Under the pieces are notes generated by a model. The model searched no databases. It saw nothing but the letters and a program-made list of their open reading frames with translations, and was not told where the DNA came from. The position numbers were made by a program, and so were the translations under genes. 64,000 nt of DNA from Vibrio sinaloensis DSM 21326 (GTDB lineage Bacteria; Pseudomonadota; Gammaproteobacteria; Enterobacterales; Vibrionaceae), in contig NZ_AEVT01000108.1 of the NCBI RefSeq assembly GCF_000189275.1, forward strand, positions 31,847-95,846, in the 5' to 3' direction. This document shows positions 26,488 to 35,496 of this stretch, piece after piece (the first letter of the stretch is position 1; each line of letters begins with the position of its first letter).

Positions 26488-26510
26488 TAAATGAGAAAAA
26501 ATCTCATTTA
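26488..26510. promoter_or_regulatory. Second Fur-like inverted repeat upstream of ryhB
   Basis: TAAATGAGA-AAAAA-TCTCATTTA is a perfect 9-base inverted repeat just upstream of the ryhB -35. Its centre TGAGAAA-A-AATCTCA has 7-1-7 Fur spacing. It could also be a weak end hairpin of the GNAT gene, but no T run follows. Confidence 0.55.
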
Positions 26511-26525
26511 ATTTTTATGACAGTG

Positions 26526-26963
26526 CTATAACTGCTTCACAAAGTGAATTCGACAATCAAGCAATACGTCTTTTTCTTCAAATTTTTCAATAAAATAACC
26601 ATTTCTAATCAGTAACCTCAACATGGCTGGAAACTGGTTTCTCGATTTCACTTTTAGCCACTTATATCCATGCTGCCTGACCCACTGTTCTTGTATTTCG
26701 AGCAGTGATTGAGCAACACCTTTATTGCGCGCCAATGAAGAAACACCTCCAAACCAGCTATAGAAGGTATCGTTATCCAACTGATAACCAATTTTAAAAC
26801 CCAACAGATTTTCACCTTCTTGAGCCACTTGAATCAGAAAACACGGCTTGCCTTCGAGACGAGCCGCTAAACTCTCGACCGTCTCTTTGTGGCTAAACTC
26901 TTTGATCTGTTCCACCACTTGGACACACTCGGCTAATGTCCCTTCACGATAAGTAATGCTCAC
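26526..26963 (-). CDS. GNAT-family N-acetyltransferase
   Basis: A 145-residue acetyltransferase of unknown substrate. The acetyl-CoA binding region is SSLARNKGVAQSLLEIQEQW (about residues 76-95), matching motif A (R-x-x-G-x-A/G), and the C-terminal NGYFIEKFEEKDVLL is a typical last strand. GTG start at 26963 with GGAG 7 bases upstream. Its end lies next to the ryhB control region, and its promoter is crowded between it and the hemB terminator. Confidence 0.8.
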   Translation of the reverse strand: MSITYREGTLAECVQVVEQIKEFSHKETVESLAARLEGKPCFLIQVAQEGENLLGFKIGYQLDNDTFYSWFGGVSSLARNKGVAQSLLEIQEQWVRQHGYKWLKVKSRNQFPAMLRLLIRNGYFIEKFEEKDVLLDCRIHFVKQL

Positions 26964-26980
26964 GATATATCTCCAAAACT

Positions 26981-27007
26981 AAAAAAGGCTGACATACGCC
27001 AGCCTTT
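26981..27007 (-). terminator. Terminator of hemB
   Basis: AAAGGCTG-ACATACGC-CAGCCTTT stem with a T run on the minus strand, 23 bases past the hemB stop. Confidence 0.88.
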
Positions 27008-27030
27008 CAACACTTCTCTATTTACAGCTT

Positions 27031-28080
27031 TTATTCTTCGCTGTGTTTTAAGTACGCAGCCGCTTGTGCATTCTCTTCTGCTAGCCACTCAGCGACATCC
27101 TTAGCAAAGTACGTAAGAATGCCATCGGCGCCCGCGCGCTTAAAGCATAACAGAGACTCCATAACGGTATCGCGCTCTTTAAGCCAACCGTTAGCAAACG
27201 CCGCCTTATGCATGGCATACTCACCGGAAACCTGATAAGCAAAGGTTGGAACCTGCAACTCAGACTTTACACGGCGCACAATATCTAGATATGGCATACC
27301 TGGTTTAACCATAACCATGTCTGCGCCTTCGTTAACATCCATCGCTACCTCATGGATGGCTTCGTCGCTGTTAGCTGGATCCATTTGGTAATTTTTCTTG
27401 TTGCCACCTTTTAGGTTGCTCGCACTACCGACAGCATCACGGAAAGGCCCGTAGTAACAAGACGCGTACTTAGCAGAGTACGCCATGATTTGGGTATTGA
27501 TATGACCGGCGTTTTCTAGAGCTTCTCGAATCGCGCCAATACGACCATCCATCATGTCTGACGGGGCAACCACATCTGCACCCGCCTCAGCGTGAGACAG
27601 TGCTTGCTTGACTAATACTTTGGTCGTTTCATCGTTTAGCACATAACCATCTTCATCGATGATGCCATCTTGACCATGGGTGGTAAATGGGTCTAAAGCC
27701 ACATCGGTAATCACCCCTATTTCAGGTACATGCTCTTTCAGTGAACGAACGGCACGCTGAACCAAGCCTTCGGGATTGTACGCTTCCGCCGCGCAAAGGC
27801 TCTTTGCATCTTGATTAACCACAGGGAACAAAGCAATCGCAGGCACACCTAACTGCGCTAGGTATTGCGCTTCTTCCAACATCAAGTCAATCGATAATCG
27901 CTCGACACCTGGCATAGACTCTACCGTTTCACGACGATCTTTCCCCATCAAAATAAACATCGGGTAAATCAGATCGTTAACAGTCACTTGATTTTCTGCC
28001 ATCAGACGACGGCTAAAGTCATGCTTACGCATACGGCGCATACGACGGCCAGGGAATTGACCTTGAATAGAAACGGACAC
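27031..28080 (-). CDS. hemB: Delta-aminolevulinic acid dehydratase (porphobilinogen synthase)
   Basis: A 349-residue enzyme joining two 5-aminolevulinate molecules into porphobilinogen in haem synthesis. Both active-site lysine segments are visible (YSAKYASCYYGPF and MVMVKPGMPYLD). The metal loop at residues 126-139 reads DVALDPFTTHGQDG, with aspartates where zinc-dependent enzymes such as E. coli have cysteines, so this is the magnesium-type (Pseudomonas-like) form. GTG start with AAGGAG upstream. It diverges from tatD. Confidence 0.95.
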   Translation of the reverse strand: MSVSIQGQFPGRRMRRMRKHDFSRRLMAENQVTVNDLIYPMFILMGKDRRETVESMPGVERLSIDLMLEEAQYLAQLGVPAIALFPVVNQDAKSLCAAEAYNPEGLVQRAVRSLKEHVPEIGVITDVALDPFTTHGQDGIIDEDGYVLNDETTKVLVKQALSHAEAGADVVAPSDMMDGRIGAIREALENAGHINTQIMAYSAKYASCYYGPFRDAVGSASNLKGGNKKNYQMDPANSDEAIHEVAMDVNEGADMVMVKPGMPYLDIVRRVKSELQVPTFAYQVSGEYAMHKAAFANGWLKERDTVMESLLCFKRAGADGILTYFAKDVAEWLAEENAQAAAYLKHSEE

Positions 28081-28229
28081 TCTGTTCTCCTTGTGTGGTG
28101 AAAGTGCTTGAATCGAATAATATCACCCCAAGCCATAGACACCAGCGACAGACCACAAAAATACGGAAAATGACCAAAAGCTCACACTGCCGTATACTTG
28201 GCCGCAACGAATCAATATAGAGAAGCATC

Positions 28230-28991
28230 ATGATCGATACCCACGCCCATATCTACGCTAGCGAATTTGACAATGACCGTGATGAAGTTGTGCAGCGAGC
28301 CTTGCAGCAAGGTGTCGAACGGATTTTGATGCCCAATATCGATCTCGATTCGATTGCACCAATGTTGCAAACAGAAGCCGCTTACCCGGACATTTGTCGC
28401 TCAATGATGGGACTGCATCCCTGCTACGTTGATGCCAACGTAAACCAAACACTAGAAACCGTCCGCGCTTGGTTTGAGAAACACTCTTTTATTGCCGTGG
28501 GCGAGATTGGTATCGACCTTTATTGGGATAAAACCTATAAAGCCGAGCAAGAAATGGCATTCATCACTCAGCTTAACTGGGCTAAAGAACTCAACTTACC
28601 CGTCGTGATCCATACCCGAGACTCAATCGAAGAGACCCTCGGTCTACTTGAGAAAGAGCAAGATGGGTCATTGCGCGGCGTTTTTCATTGCTTTGGTGGC
28701 AGCCTAAAAGAAGCAAAAGCAATAAACGGTCTTGGCTTTCATCTTGGTCTCGGTGGGGTCTCTACCTTTAAGAATGGTGGCATGGACAAGGTCATCCCAC
28801 ACTTAGATATGGACTACGTGATACTCGAAACGGACAGCCCTTATTTAGCACCAGTGCCGCATCGAGGTAAACGTAATGAGCCCGCTTACGTGTCTTTAGT
28901 CTCGCAAAGAATCGCGGATCTGCGTAATTGCTCCACTGAAGACGTCCATAAAATTACAAATAAAAACGTTAACAACCTCTTCTTATTGTGA
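28230..28991 (+). CDS. tatD: TatD-family metal-dependent hydrolase
   Basis: A 253-residue TIM-barrel nuclease/hydrolase. Metal ligands appear in order: IDTHAHI (residues 2-8), GEIGIDLYWD, PVVIHTRDS, VFHCFGGS, and ETDSPYLAP. E. coli TatD is a 3'-5' exonuclease linked to DNA repair and is not needed for Tat export despite its name. It lies beside tatABC but points away from hemB; unlike in E. coli it is convergent with, not part of, the tat operon. Confidence 0.92.
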   Translation: MIDTHAHIYASEFDNDRDEVVQRALQQGVERILMPNIDLDSIAPMLQTEAAYPDICRSMMGLHPCYVDANVNQTLETVRAWFEKHSFIAVGEIGIDLYWDKTYKAEQEMAFITQLNWAKELNLPVVIHTRDSIEETLGLLEKEQDGSLRGVFHCFGGSLKEAKAINGLGFHLGLGGVSTFKNGGMDKVIPHLDMDYVILETDSPYLAPVPHRGKRNEPAYVSLVSQRIADLRNCSTEDVHKITNKNVNNLFLL

Positions 28992-29028
28992 AAATTAACA
29001 TTAGTAAATGCACTAAATTTCACAACAA

Positions 29029-29058
29029 TGTGATATGAATCTCACTTATAACTATAAT
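29029..29058 (+). promoter_or_regulatory. Predicted promoter of the 38-residue gene, CRP-like site
   Basis: TATAAT at 29053-29058 with TGTGATATGAATCTCA at 29029-29044, which matches the CRP pattern TGTGA-N6-TCACA except for one base. The site overlaps the -35 region, so any effect could be repressive. Confidence 0.4.
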
Positions 29059-29111
29059 TCATGATGCTACTGGTTTAATATTGCGTCTCAATAATTAGAA
29101 GGCGTCTTGTA

Positions 29112-29228
29112 ATGTGTAACCATAGTAGTAACTTACAAAGACAGCACCGTACGTTTTGGCAAAAGTTGCTAGGTATTAAAGAAATCTATATATGCTCTCA
29201 ATGTGGACATACGATTAAGGTTAAGTAG
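29112..29228 (+). CDS. Small zinc-ribbon-like protein (38 residues)
   Basis: A 38-codon frame too short for most gene finders: MCNHSSNLQRQHRTFWQKLL then GIKEIYICSQCGHTIKVK. C2/H4 near the start and the C28-SQ-C31-GH knuckle near the end could bind one zinc. AAGG lies about 10 bases upstream, a TATAAT at 29053-29058 offers a promoter, and a strong terminator follows 43 bases after the stop, so it has all parts of a one-gene unit. Function unknown. Confidence 0.65.
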   Translation: MCNHSSNLQRQHRTFWQKLLGIKEIYICSQCGHTIKVK

Positions 29229-29270
29229 ATACCTACAATTGGATTAGACGTACTGAACTGTCCCAAAAAA

Positions 29271-29300
29271 GAAAGGCTTGCCACATCGGCAAGCCTTTTC
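29271..29300. terminator. Bidirectional terminator between the small gene and tatC
   Basis: GAAAGGCTTGCC-ACATC-GGCAAGCCTTTTC, T runs on both strands, between convergent genes. Confidence 0.9.
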
Positions 29301-29315
29301 AGTTTCGTTCATTCT

Positions 29316-30065
29316 CTATTCGACTTCTTCCTGCTCGTCTTCATCTTTACGAACGTAAAAACGGGCAAAGAACAATCCGACCTCAAACAGCAAACACATT
29401 GGGATCGCCAACAAGGTTTGCGAGATCATATCTGGCGGTGTCAGCATCATACCGACAATAAAGGCACCAACAATAATGTATGGCCTTTTCTCACTAAGGC
29501 TTTTTGGATTCGTAGCCCCTGTCCAACACAATAGAATGATGGCAACAGGTACTTCAAATGCGATACCAAACGCTAGAAACAGCGCTAAGACGAAATCCAA
29601 GTAACTTGAAATATCGGTTGCGAACTCAACACCACCTAATGAGATCGCAGTAAAGAAGCCAAACACCAGCGGAAACACCACAAAATAGGCAAACGCAACG
29701 CCACAGTAAAACAGCATAGAGCTGGAAAACATCAGCGGCATAATCAGGCGACGTTCATGCTTATAAAGACCGGGGGCGACAAAAGCCCAAACCTGGTACA
29801 AGATAAAAGGAACGGCAATGAAAATAGACGCGATGAGCGTTAACTTCAATGGCGTAAAGAAAGGCGAAGCAACATCCGTTGCAATCATGGTCGCCCCTTC
29901 AGGTAGACGCTCTACCAAAGGCGCAGAGACAAATTCATAGATGTCGTTTGCAAAATAAATCAGGCCAACAAACACAACCAACACCGCTAGAATAGCGCGC
30001 AATAAGCGGTTGCGTAGTTCAAGTAGGTGGCTGATCAAAGGCTGTGTCTGCTCTACAGAAGACAT
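29316..30065 (-). CDS. tatC: Sec-independent translocase subunit TatC
   Basis: A 249-residue inner-membrane protein with six membrane helices; it recognises twin-arginine signal peptides together with TatB. The N-terminal PLISHLLELRNRLLRA and the GLYKHERRLIMPL loop are the conserved signal-binding segments. AGAGG 6 bases before the ATG. It ends the rmuC-ubiE-ubiJ-ubiB-tatABC block. A Tat client, the multicopper oxidase at 59.7 kb, is in this window. Confidence 0.97.
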   Translation of the reverse strand: MSSVEQTQPLISHLLELRNRLLRAILAVLVVFVGLIYFANDIYEFVSAPLVERLPEGATMIATDVASPFFTPLKLTLIASIFIAVPFILYQVWAFVAPGLYKHERRLIMPLMFSSSMLFYCGVAFAYFVVFPLVFGFFTAISLGGVEFATDISSYLDFVLALFLAFGIAFEVPVAIILLCWTGATNPKSLSEKRPYIIVGAFIVGMMLTPPDMISQTLLAIPMCLLFEVGLFFARFYVRKDEDEQEEVE

Positions 30066-30132
30066 GGAAACCTCTTACTATTAAAAGATCTAAAAAGGAG
30101 CTACTGAATGAGTAGCTCCTCCTAATGCGAGA

Positions 30133-30561
30133 CTATTCGGCTTTTTTATCTGCCTGTGGTGCAGTGGAAGTCGTTAAATTTTCCACCGAACCTGCTGAGT
30201 CATTGGCACTCTGAACGGAAACGGGTTCGCTCTGATCCTCGGCAACATGAGCTGCTGAGTCGCTTTTGCTCGCATATGGGCGTTGCACATCTTGGGCAGC
30301 CTGTTTGAGTTCTTCAACCGAAGACTTCAACTCTGGGGAAAGGTCTTCCATTCCCATCTGCTCAGCTTTGCGCAGGTTTTCTTGCAGTTCTTGCACCTTA
30401 AGTTCATGTGAAAGCTCATCTTTCACACTGTTTGCCATATTTTTTGCCGCGCCTATAAATTTCGAGACACTGCGAATTGCATGTGGCAAACGTTCTGGCC
30501 CAAGAACCACCAGCCCGACGACAGATATTAATACCAGTTCCCAAAAACCGATATCAAACAC
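30133..30561 (-). CDS. tatB: Sec-independent translocase subunit TatB
   Basis: A 142-residue protein with one N-terminal membrane helix (FDIGFWELVLISVVGLVVLGPERLP) carrying the conserved E and GPE-LP hinge, an amphipathic helix and an acidic tail. It forms the receptor complex with TatC. GTG start 3 bases after the tatA stop, so translationally coupled. Confidence 0.95.
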   Translation of the reverse strand: MFDIGFWELVLISVVGLVVLGPERLPHAIRSVSKFIGAAKNMANSVKDELSHELKVQELQENLRKAEQMGMEDLSPELKSSVEELKQAAQDVQRPYASKSDSAAHVAEDQSEPVSVQSANDSAGSVENLTTSTAPQADKKAE

Positions 30562-30564
30562 GTG

Positions 30565-30807
30565 TTACGCCTGCTCTTTGTCTTTCTTAGTGTCAGCAGA
30601 AGCGTCTGTTTTCTGCTGTTCTAGGTTCTTCTGTTCGAAGTCTGCGTCTTTTTTATCTTTATCAGACTCATCTTCGCTCATTGCTTTCTTAAAACCTTTT
30701 ACCGCACCACCTAGGTCGCCACCGATACCACGTAGCTTCTTAGTACCAAATAGTAGAACGACGATGACAGCAATAATCAGAAGTTGCCAAATACTAATAC
30801 CACCCAT
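30565..30807 (-). CDS. tatA: Sec-independent translocase subunit TatA
   Basis: An 80-residue pore-forming subunit: short membrane helix (ISIWQLLIIAVIVVLLFG), FGTKKL hinge, amphipathic helix GIGGDLGGAVKGFKKAM and a long charged tail rich in K, D and E. Oligomers of TatA open the path for folded proteins. GAGGT 8 bases upstream. First of tatABC, 50 bases after ubiB. Confidence 0.95.
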   Translation of the reverse strand: MGGISIWQLLIIAVIVVLLFGTKKLRGIGGDLGGAVKGFKKAMSEDESDKDKKDADFEQKNLEQQKTDASADTKKDKEQA

Positions 30808-30857
30808 TCTTTTTACCTCGGGTCTTATTAAACAAATTTATTTCAAGAGTTTAACGT

Positions 30858-32492
30858 CTATCGACGGTAAGCTCGCCAACTAAGCAACCAAAATGTGACC
30901 CCGCCTAAGCCGCAAGCCATAGAAAGTTGCTCATAAGTGCTGTTGACCAATATTGCCGAGCATACGACTAATGTGGCCCCAACACCAAATAAAAATTTCC
31001 CCGTCGCTTGCTGACGCTTGCTTGCACGATAACCTTGATAGAGGTCATCCATGCGCTGATTCATCATCTTGCCTTGGCGTAAGCTGTCATACAAAAGCTC
31101 AGGTAGCTCAGGTAACTTCTCAGCCCAAAATGGCGCGCGATCTTTTACCGCATTAATCACAGCTTGAGGGCCGACTTGATTCATCATCCACTCTTCTAAG
31201 AATGGTTTAGCCGTTTCCCAAAGGTCAAGCTGCGGGTACAACTGACGCCCCAAACCTTCGACGTACAACAGCGTTTTTTGCAACAAAACGAGTTGTGGCT
31301 GAACTTCCATATTGAAGCGTCGAGCGGTGTTAAACAGGTTCAGTAATACATGGCCAAATGAGATTTCACACAATGGCTTGGCAAAAATAGGCTCACACAC
31401 AATGCGGATAGCGAACTCAAATTCATCCACATTGGTTTCACGTGGAACCCAACCAGACTCAACATGCAGTTCAGCGACTCGTCGGTAATCGCGGTTGAAG
31501 AATGCAAGGAAGTTCTCAGCTAGATAGCGCTTATCTTCACTGTTAAGCGTACCGACAATGCCACAATCAAGACCAATCCAACGCGGGTTCTCTGGATGCT
31601 CTGGTTCAACAAAAACATTGCCAGGATGCATATCTGCATGGAAGAAACTATCCCGGAACACTTGAGTGAAGAACACACTCACTCCGCGTTCAGCCAGAAG
31701 CTTCATATTGGTGCCGTTTGCGCGCAAGCCTTCTATATCAGAAACTTGGATGCCATATATTCGCTCAGAAACCATGACAGTTTCATTACTGAAGTCGGTT
31801 AAAACTTCAGGAACGTACAATTCTTCACTGCCTTCAAAGTTACGACGCAATTGAATGGCGTTGGCTGCTTCACGACGAAGGTCAAGCTCATCCAACAAGG
31901 TCTTTTCGTATTCGCGGACGACTTCAACCGGTTTCAAACGACGTGCTTCAGGAAGTGCTTTGGCGACTATACGCGCCATTCGGTACATCAGTTTTAGATC
32001 TGCATCAATGACAGGGCGAATATCTGGTCGAATGACCTTTAATACCACTTCTTGGTTAGTGGCTTTGACCTTCGCGGTATGGACTTGAGCAATCGAGGCG
32101 GAGGCTAGCGGTTCAATGTCAAAATCATCAAACCAGGTTTCAAGCGAGCCACCCAGCGCCTGCTCAATCTGCTGTTTGGCCAGTTGCCCATCAAACGGAG
32201 ACACCTGATCTTGCAGTAGCGCCAAAGGGTCAGCAATGTGAGCAGGAAAGAGGTCACGTCGCGTCGACATCATTTGACCAAACTTAATCCATACCGGACC
32301 AAGTTCTTGCAATGCGAGGCGTAATCGTTCACCAAGTTGTTTATCTTGATGCTTATTTTTAATCCAAAATAGCCCTTTGCGCGCCATCAGAGGCGCTTTT
32401 GCTAGTTGGTGGTTAGGCAACAGCTCATCAAGACCGTATTCGAGCTGAACCTTAGTTATTCGATAAAGGCGGCGTAACTCAGTTGGCGTCAT
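30858..32492 (-). CDS. ubiB: Ubiquinone biosynthesis protein UbiB
   Basis: A 544-residue atypical kinase/ATPase (ADCK/COQ8 family) that supports ubiquinone assembly. The family KxGQ motif is seen as WIKFGQMMSTRRDLFP near residue 85, followed by the ATP-binding core (VLKVIRPDI; DMHPGNVF; GLDCGIVG). Two hydrophobic C-terminal segments (FLFGVGATLVVCSAILV; GLGGVTFWLLSW) anchor it in the membrane. Its start overlaps the ubiJ stop by 4 bases (ATGA). Confidence 0.96.
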   Translation of the reverse strand: MTPTELRRLYRITKVQLEYGLDELLPNHQLAKAPLMARKGLFWIKNKHQDKQLGERLRLALQELGPVWIKFGQMMSTRRDLFPAHIADPLALLQDQVSPFDGQLAKQQIEQALGGSLETWFDDFDIEPLASASIAQVHTAKVKATNQEVVLKVIRPDIRPVIDADLKLMYRMARIVAKALPEARRLKPVEVVREYEKTLLDELDLRREAANAIQLRRNFEGSEELYVPEVLTDFSNETVMVSERIYGIQVSDIEGLRANGTNMKLLAERGVSVFFTQVFRDSFFHADMHPGNVFVEPEHPENPRWIGLDCGIVGTLNSEDKRYLAENFLAFFNRDYRRVAELHVESGWVPRETNVDEFEFAIRIVCEPIFAKPLCEISFGHVLLNLFNTARRFNMEVQPQLVLLQKTLLYVEGLGRQLYPQLDLWETAKPFLEEWMMNQVGPQAVINAVKDRAPFWAEKLPELPELLYDSLRQGKMMNQRMDDLYQGYRASKRQQATGKFLFGVGATLVVCSAILVNSTYEQLSMACGLGGVTFWLLSWRAYRR

Positions 32493-33094
32493 GCTCGCTC
32501 CAATAGCTGATTCAGTCTCGCTTCAAGACGAGCCGTTTGACTTTTCACCTCATCCACTTGATCGCAAAAGTTGACCACTTCAAGCGGAGCTGGAGCCATA
32601 CGCCACTCTTCAGTCAGCACCTGACCTAAATGACGCTGATGTTTGGATGCTTGGCCAGAGACAAATTGACCAAAATTGTTGGCACCTTTCACTAAGGTAT
32701 GGGCCACCACATCACCTGTCACACGAGACAGCCATTCTTCGATGTCAGGTTTACAGTCCATCATGAGCTGGGAAAATTTTTGCGCCAGTTGGATATCTCC
32801 TTCGAGAACCAACTTATCTTGTTTGATCAGCTGAGTAATATTGGACTGGTCGCGCAGTTCAGGCAGAACGGCCAAATTCAGAGAAAGGTAACAATCCGGA
32901 TCCCCCTCATAATTCGCCAATACATCAATTTGCTGACTAAACACGAAAGTTAACGTTTTATTGAGCTCTTTAAGGTTAACTTGAATGACCTGACCTTTTA
33001 AACGCCCAAGACGACGACCCAATTCAGGGTCGTCATTAATTAGGGTATTTAATGAAGTTTCGATCACCGCGGTTACTAAGGGTTCAAATGGCAT
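32489..33094 (-). CDS. ubiJ: Ubiquinone biosynthesis accessory factor UbiJ
   Basis: A 201-residue SCP2-domain protein that binds ubiquinone intermediates and scaffolds the soluble Ubi complex with UbiK. The N-terminus MPFEPLVTAVIETSLN and the C-terminal EEWRMAPAPLEVVNF plus coiled coil match E. coli UbiJ. I chose ATG 33094, with AAAGGTG in front, over a GTG three codons earlier. It sits between ubiE and ubiB with an 11-base gap and a 4-base overlap. Confidence 0.93.
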   Translation of the reverse strand: MPFEPLVTAVIETSLNTLINDDPELGRRLGRLKGQVIQVNLKELNKTLTFVFSQQIDVLANYEGDPDCYLSLNLAVLPELRDQSNITQLIKQDKLVLEGDIQLAQKFSQLMMDCKPDIEEWLSRVTGDVVAHTLVKGANNFGQFVSGQASKHQRHLGQVLTEEWRMAPAPLEVVNFCDQVDEVKSQTARLEARLNQLLERA

Positions 33095-33105
33095 AGTAAG
33101 CACCT

Positions 33106-33888
33106 TTAGAATTTGTAGCCGCGATGTAGCGCGACTATTCCGCCTGTCAGGTTGTAGTAACTGGTGCTATCAAAGCCAGCGTTATCCATCATGCCTTTCA
33201 GCGTTTCCTGATCCGGGTGCATACGGATCGATTCTGCAAGATAGCGGTAACTTTCTGCGTCATTCGCCACCAATTCACCCATTTTGGGAAGTAAATGGAA
33301 GGAATAAGCATCGTAGATTTTAGATAGTGGCTCTAGTATCGGTTTTGAGAACTCGAGTACTAGCAATCGACCGCCTGGTTTGAGTACCCGATACATAGAA
33401 CGCAGCGCTTTGTCTTTGTCAGTCACGTTACGTAGACAGAAACTGATGGTAATCGCGTCAAAGTAATCATCTGGAAACGGCAACTCTTCTGCGTTCGCCT
33501 GAACATAATGCACGTTACCAACGATGCCACTATCACGCAGTTTATCTCGGCCCACGTTAAGCATGGAGTTATTGATGTCCGCAAGAATAACGTGTCCTTT
33601 TTCACCGACAATACGAGAGAACTTAGCCGTTAAATCCCCCGTACCACCACCAAGATCAAGTACGCGTTGACCAGGACGTACGCCACTACAATCAATGGTA
33701 AAGCGCTTCCAAAGACGATGTACACCACCCGACATTAAGTCGTTCATGATGTCGTATTTCGCAGCAACAGAGTGAAAAACCTCTGCCACTTTTTCAACTT
33801 TCTGTTCTTTTGCTACCGTAGTGAAACCAAAATGGGTAGTTTCACTTGATTCTAAAGCTGTATTTGGTTGCACGCTTGTATCCGTCAT
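33106..33888 (-). CDS. ubiE: Ubiquinone/menaquinone C-methyltransferase UbiE
   Basis: A 260-residue SAM methyltransferase acting in both ubiquinone and menaquinone synthesis. Motif I is VLDLGGGTGDLTAKF, and the UbiE signatures YDIMNDLMSGGVHRLWK and ITISFCLRNVTDKDKAL are present. GAGGAA 6 bases before the ATG. Second gene of the rmuC-ubiE-ubiJ-ubiB-tat block, the order found in E. coli. Confidence 0.97.
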   Translation of the reverse strand: MTDTSVQPNTALESSETTHFGFTTVAKEQKVEKVAEVFHSVAAKYDIMNDLMSGGVHRLWKRFTIDCSGVRPGQRVLDLGGGTGDLTAKFSRIVGEKGHVILADINNSMLNVGRDKLRDSGIVGNVHYVQANAEELPFPDDYFDAITISFCLRNVTDKDKALRSMYRVLKPGGRLLVLEFSKPILEPLSKIYDAYSFHLLPKMGELVANDAESYRYLAESIRMHPDQETLKGMMDNAGFDSTSYYNLTGGIVALHRGYKF

Positions 33889-33945
33889 GATGGTTCCTCT
33901 TCGAGCAGCGCCTGTTAATAACTACGACCGGAGCACTGCGGGCGA

Positions 33946-35496
33946 TTAGTTTACTTTATCCTCAGACGGATGTCTTTCCGCGTTAGCCTCATTTTCACTC
34001 ACTGGATGATTTTCTGTGAGGCCATCGTATTGCGCCATTTGGGCTAAATGACTCGAGATTGGCCGTTTCACTTCAACGCCAAGCTGTTTAAAGCTTTCAG
34101 CTTGACGAATCACGTTGCCACGTCCCGTTGCTAGCTTGTTCATCGCCCCTTGGTAATTTTGATTGGCTTTATCCAGTGCTCCCCCCAACGTCTCCATATC
34201 ATCGACAAACAAACGTAACTTGTCGTACAGCTTACTTGCGCGTTCGGCAATAATCTGAGCGTTCTGGTTTTGTCTTTCATTGCGCCACAAATTATCGATA
34301 GTTCTTAAGGCGACCAGTAACGTCGTCGGGCTGACTAAAATGATATTCTGCTCCATCGCATCTTTGACTAAGCTAGGGTCAGCTTGAATGGCCACTTGGA
34401 ATGCAGGTTCCACAGGGATGAACATCAGTACGTAATCTAGGCTTTGAATGCCTTTTAACTGATGGTAATCCTTGTTAGATAGCCCTTTAATGTGAGCCCT
34501 TAGTGCAAGTAAGTGGTCACTTAGTGCTTGCTCTCGCTGGGTGTCGGTTTGTGCATTAAAGTAACGTTCGTACGCCACTAGTGCCATTTTAGAATCGACC
34601 ACCACTTGTTTGTCTTGCGGTAAGTGAACAATCACGTCAGGTTGGTAACGTTTGCCAGCTTCATTTTGTAAGCTCACTTGAGTTTGATATTCATGACCTT
34701 CACGTAAACCCGACTCAGCCAATACTCTCGCTAAAACCACTTCTCCCCAGTTACCCTGCTGCTTGTTATCACCTTTTAACGCCTGAGTGAGATTAACGGC
34801 TTCTCGCGTCATATGTTCATTTAGGCGTTGAAGGTTTTTCAGCTCATGCACTAAAGTGTGTCGTTCTTTGGCCTCTAGATTGAAGCTGTCGTTCACTTGA
34901 CGTTTAAAGCCTTCCAACTGCTCTTTAAGCGGGCTAAGTAGGCCTTCAAGGCTTTGTTTATTTTGCTGGTCCACTTTCGCCGTTTTGGCTTCAAACAGTT
35001 GGTTGGCGAGGTGTTCAAATTGTTGCTTCAAACGTTCTTCCGCTTGCTCCAGCAGCTGCAGTTTTTCTTGGTTTGCTTTGTTTTCTTGTTCATGTCGCGC
35101 TTCTTGCTCACGCAACTTGCCTTCCAGTTGAGACTTCTGCTCACGGATGACGTTCAGATCTTCAGCATATTGCTGGCGCTCTTGCTTCACGGCTTCGAAG
35201 TAGCGTAGCTTCTCCAGCACGGCCATCAACTTGCCATGCGCTTGTTTCAGCTCATACGCGGCTTTATCTCGCTCACTATCCAGTTCATCTAGTTCTTGCT
35301 GACTTTCTAGCAGCTCTTTTTGCAGTTGATTGATTTGCTGAGAAGTCAGCTGCTGGTTGGACTCTAATTGCTGTTGCAGTAATTGTTGGTGAAACTGCAT
35401 TTTTTGCTTAATCCACCAGCCAACGGCAACACCACTTATTGCGGCACTGCCAAGCGCGGTAAAAAGTAAATTCTGATTATCTAGAATCCATTGCAT
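33946..35496 (-). CDS. rmuC: DNA recombination protein RmuC
   Basis: A 516-residue protein with an N-terminal membrane helix (residues 8-28), a long coiled coil (about 30-190, rich in Q, E, L and K) and the nuclease-like RmuC domain (about 245-450; GNWGEVVLARVLAESGLREG, PDVIVHLPQDKQVVVDSK). In E. coli it limits inversions at short inverted repeats. It precedes ubiE by 57 bases on the same strand. Confidence 0.94.
   Translation of the reverse strand: MQWILDNQNLLFTALGSAAISGVAVGWWIKQKMQFHQQLLQQQLESNQQLTSQQINQLQKELLESQQELDELDSERDKAAYELKQAHGKLMAVLEKLRYFEAVKQERQQYAEDLNVIREQKSQLEGKLREQEARHEQENKANQEKLQLLEQAEERLKQQFEHLANQLFEAKTAKVDQQNKQSLEGLLSPLKEQLEGFKRQVNDSFNLEAKERHTLVHELKNLQRLNEHMTREAVNLTQALKGDNKQQGNWGEVVLARVLAESGLREGHEYQTQVSLQNEAGKRYQPDVIVHLPQDKQVVVDSKMALVAYERYFNAQTDTQREQALSDHLLALRAHIKGLSNKDYHQLKGIQSLDYVLMFIPVEPAFQVAIQADPSLVKDAMEQNIILVSPTTLLVALRTIDNLWRNERQNQNAQIIAERASKLYDKLRLFVDDMETLGGALDKANQNYQGAMNKLATGRGNVIRQAESFKQLGVEVKRPISSHLAQMAQYDGLTENHPVSENEANAERHPSEDKVN

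Noticed and set aside
31434..31449. parS-like GGTTTCACGTGGAACC inside ubiB
   Set aside because: Three mismatches from the consensus and far from the other sites; likely chance around the CACGTG core.
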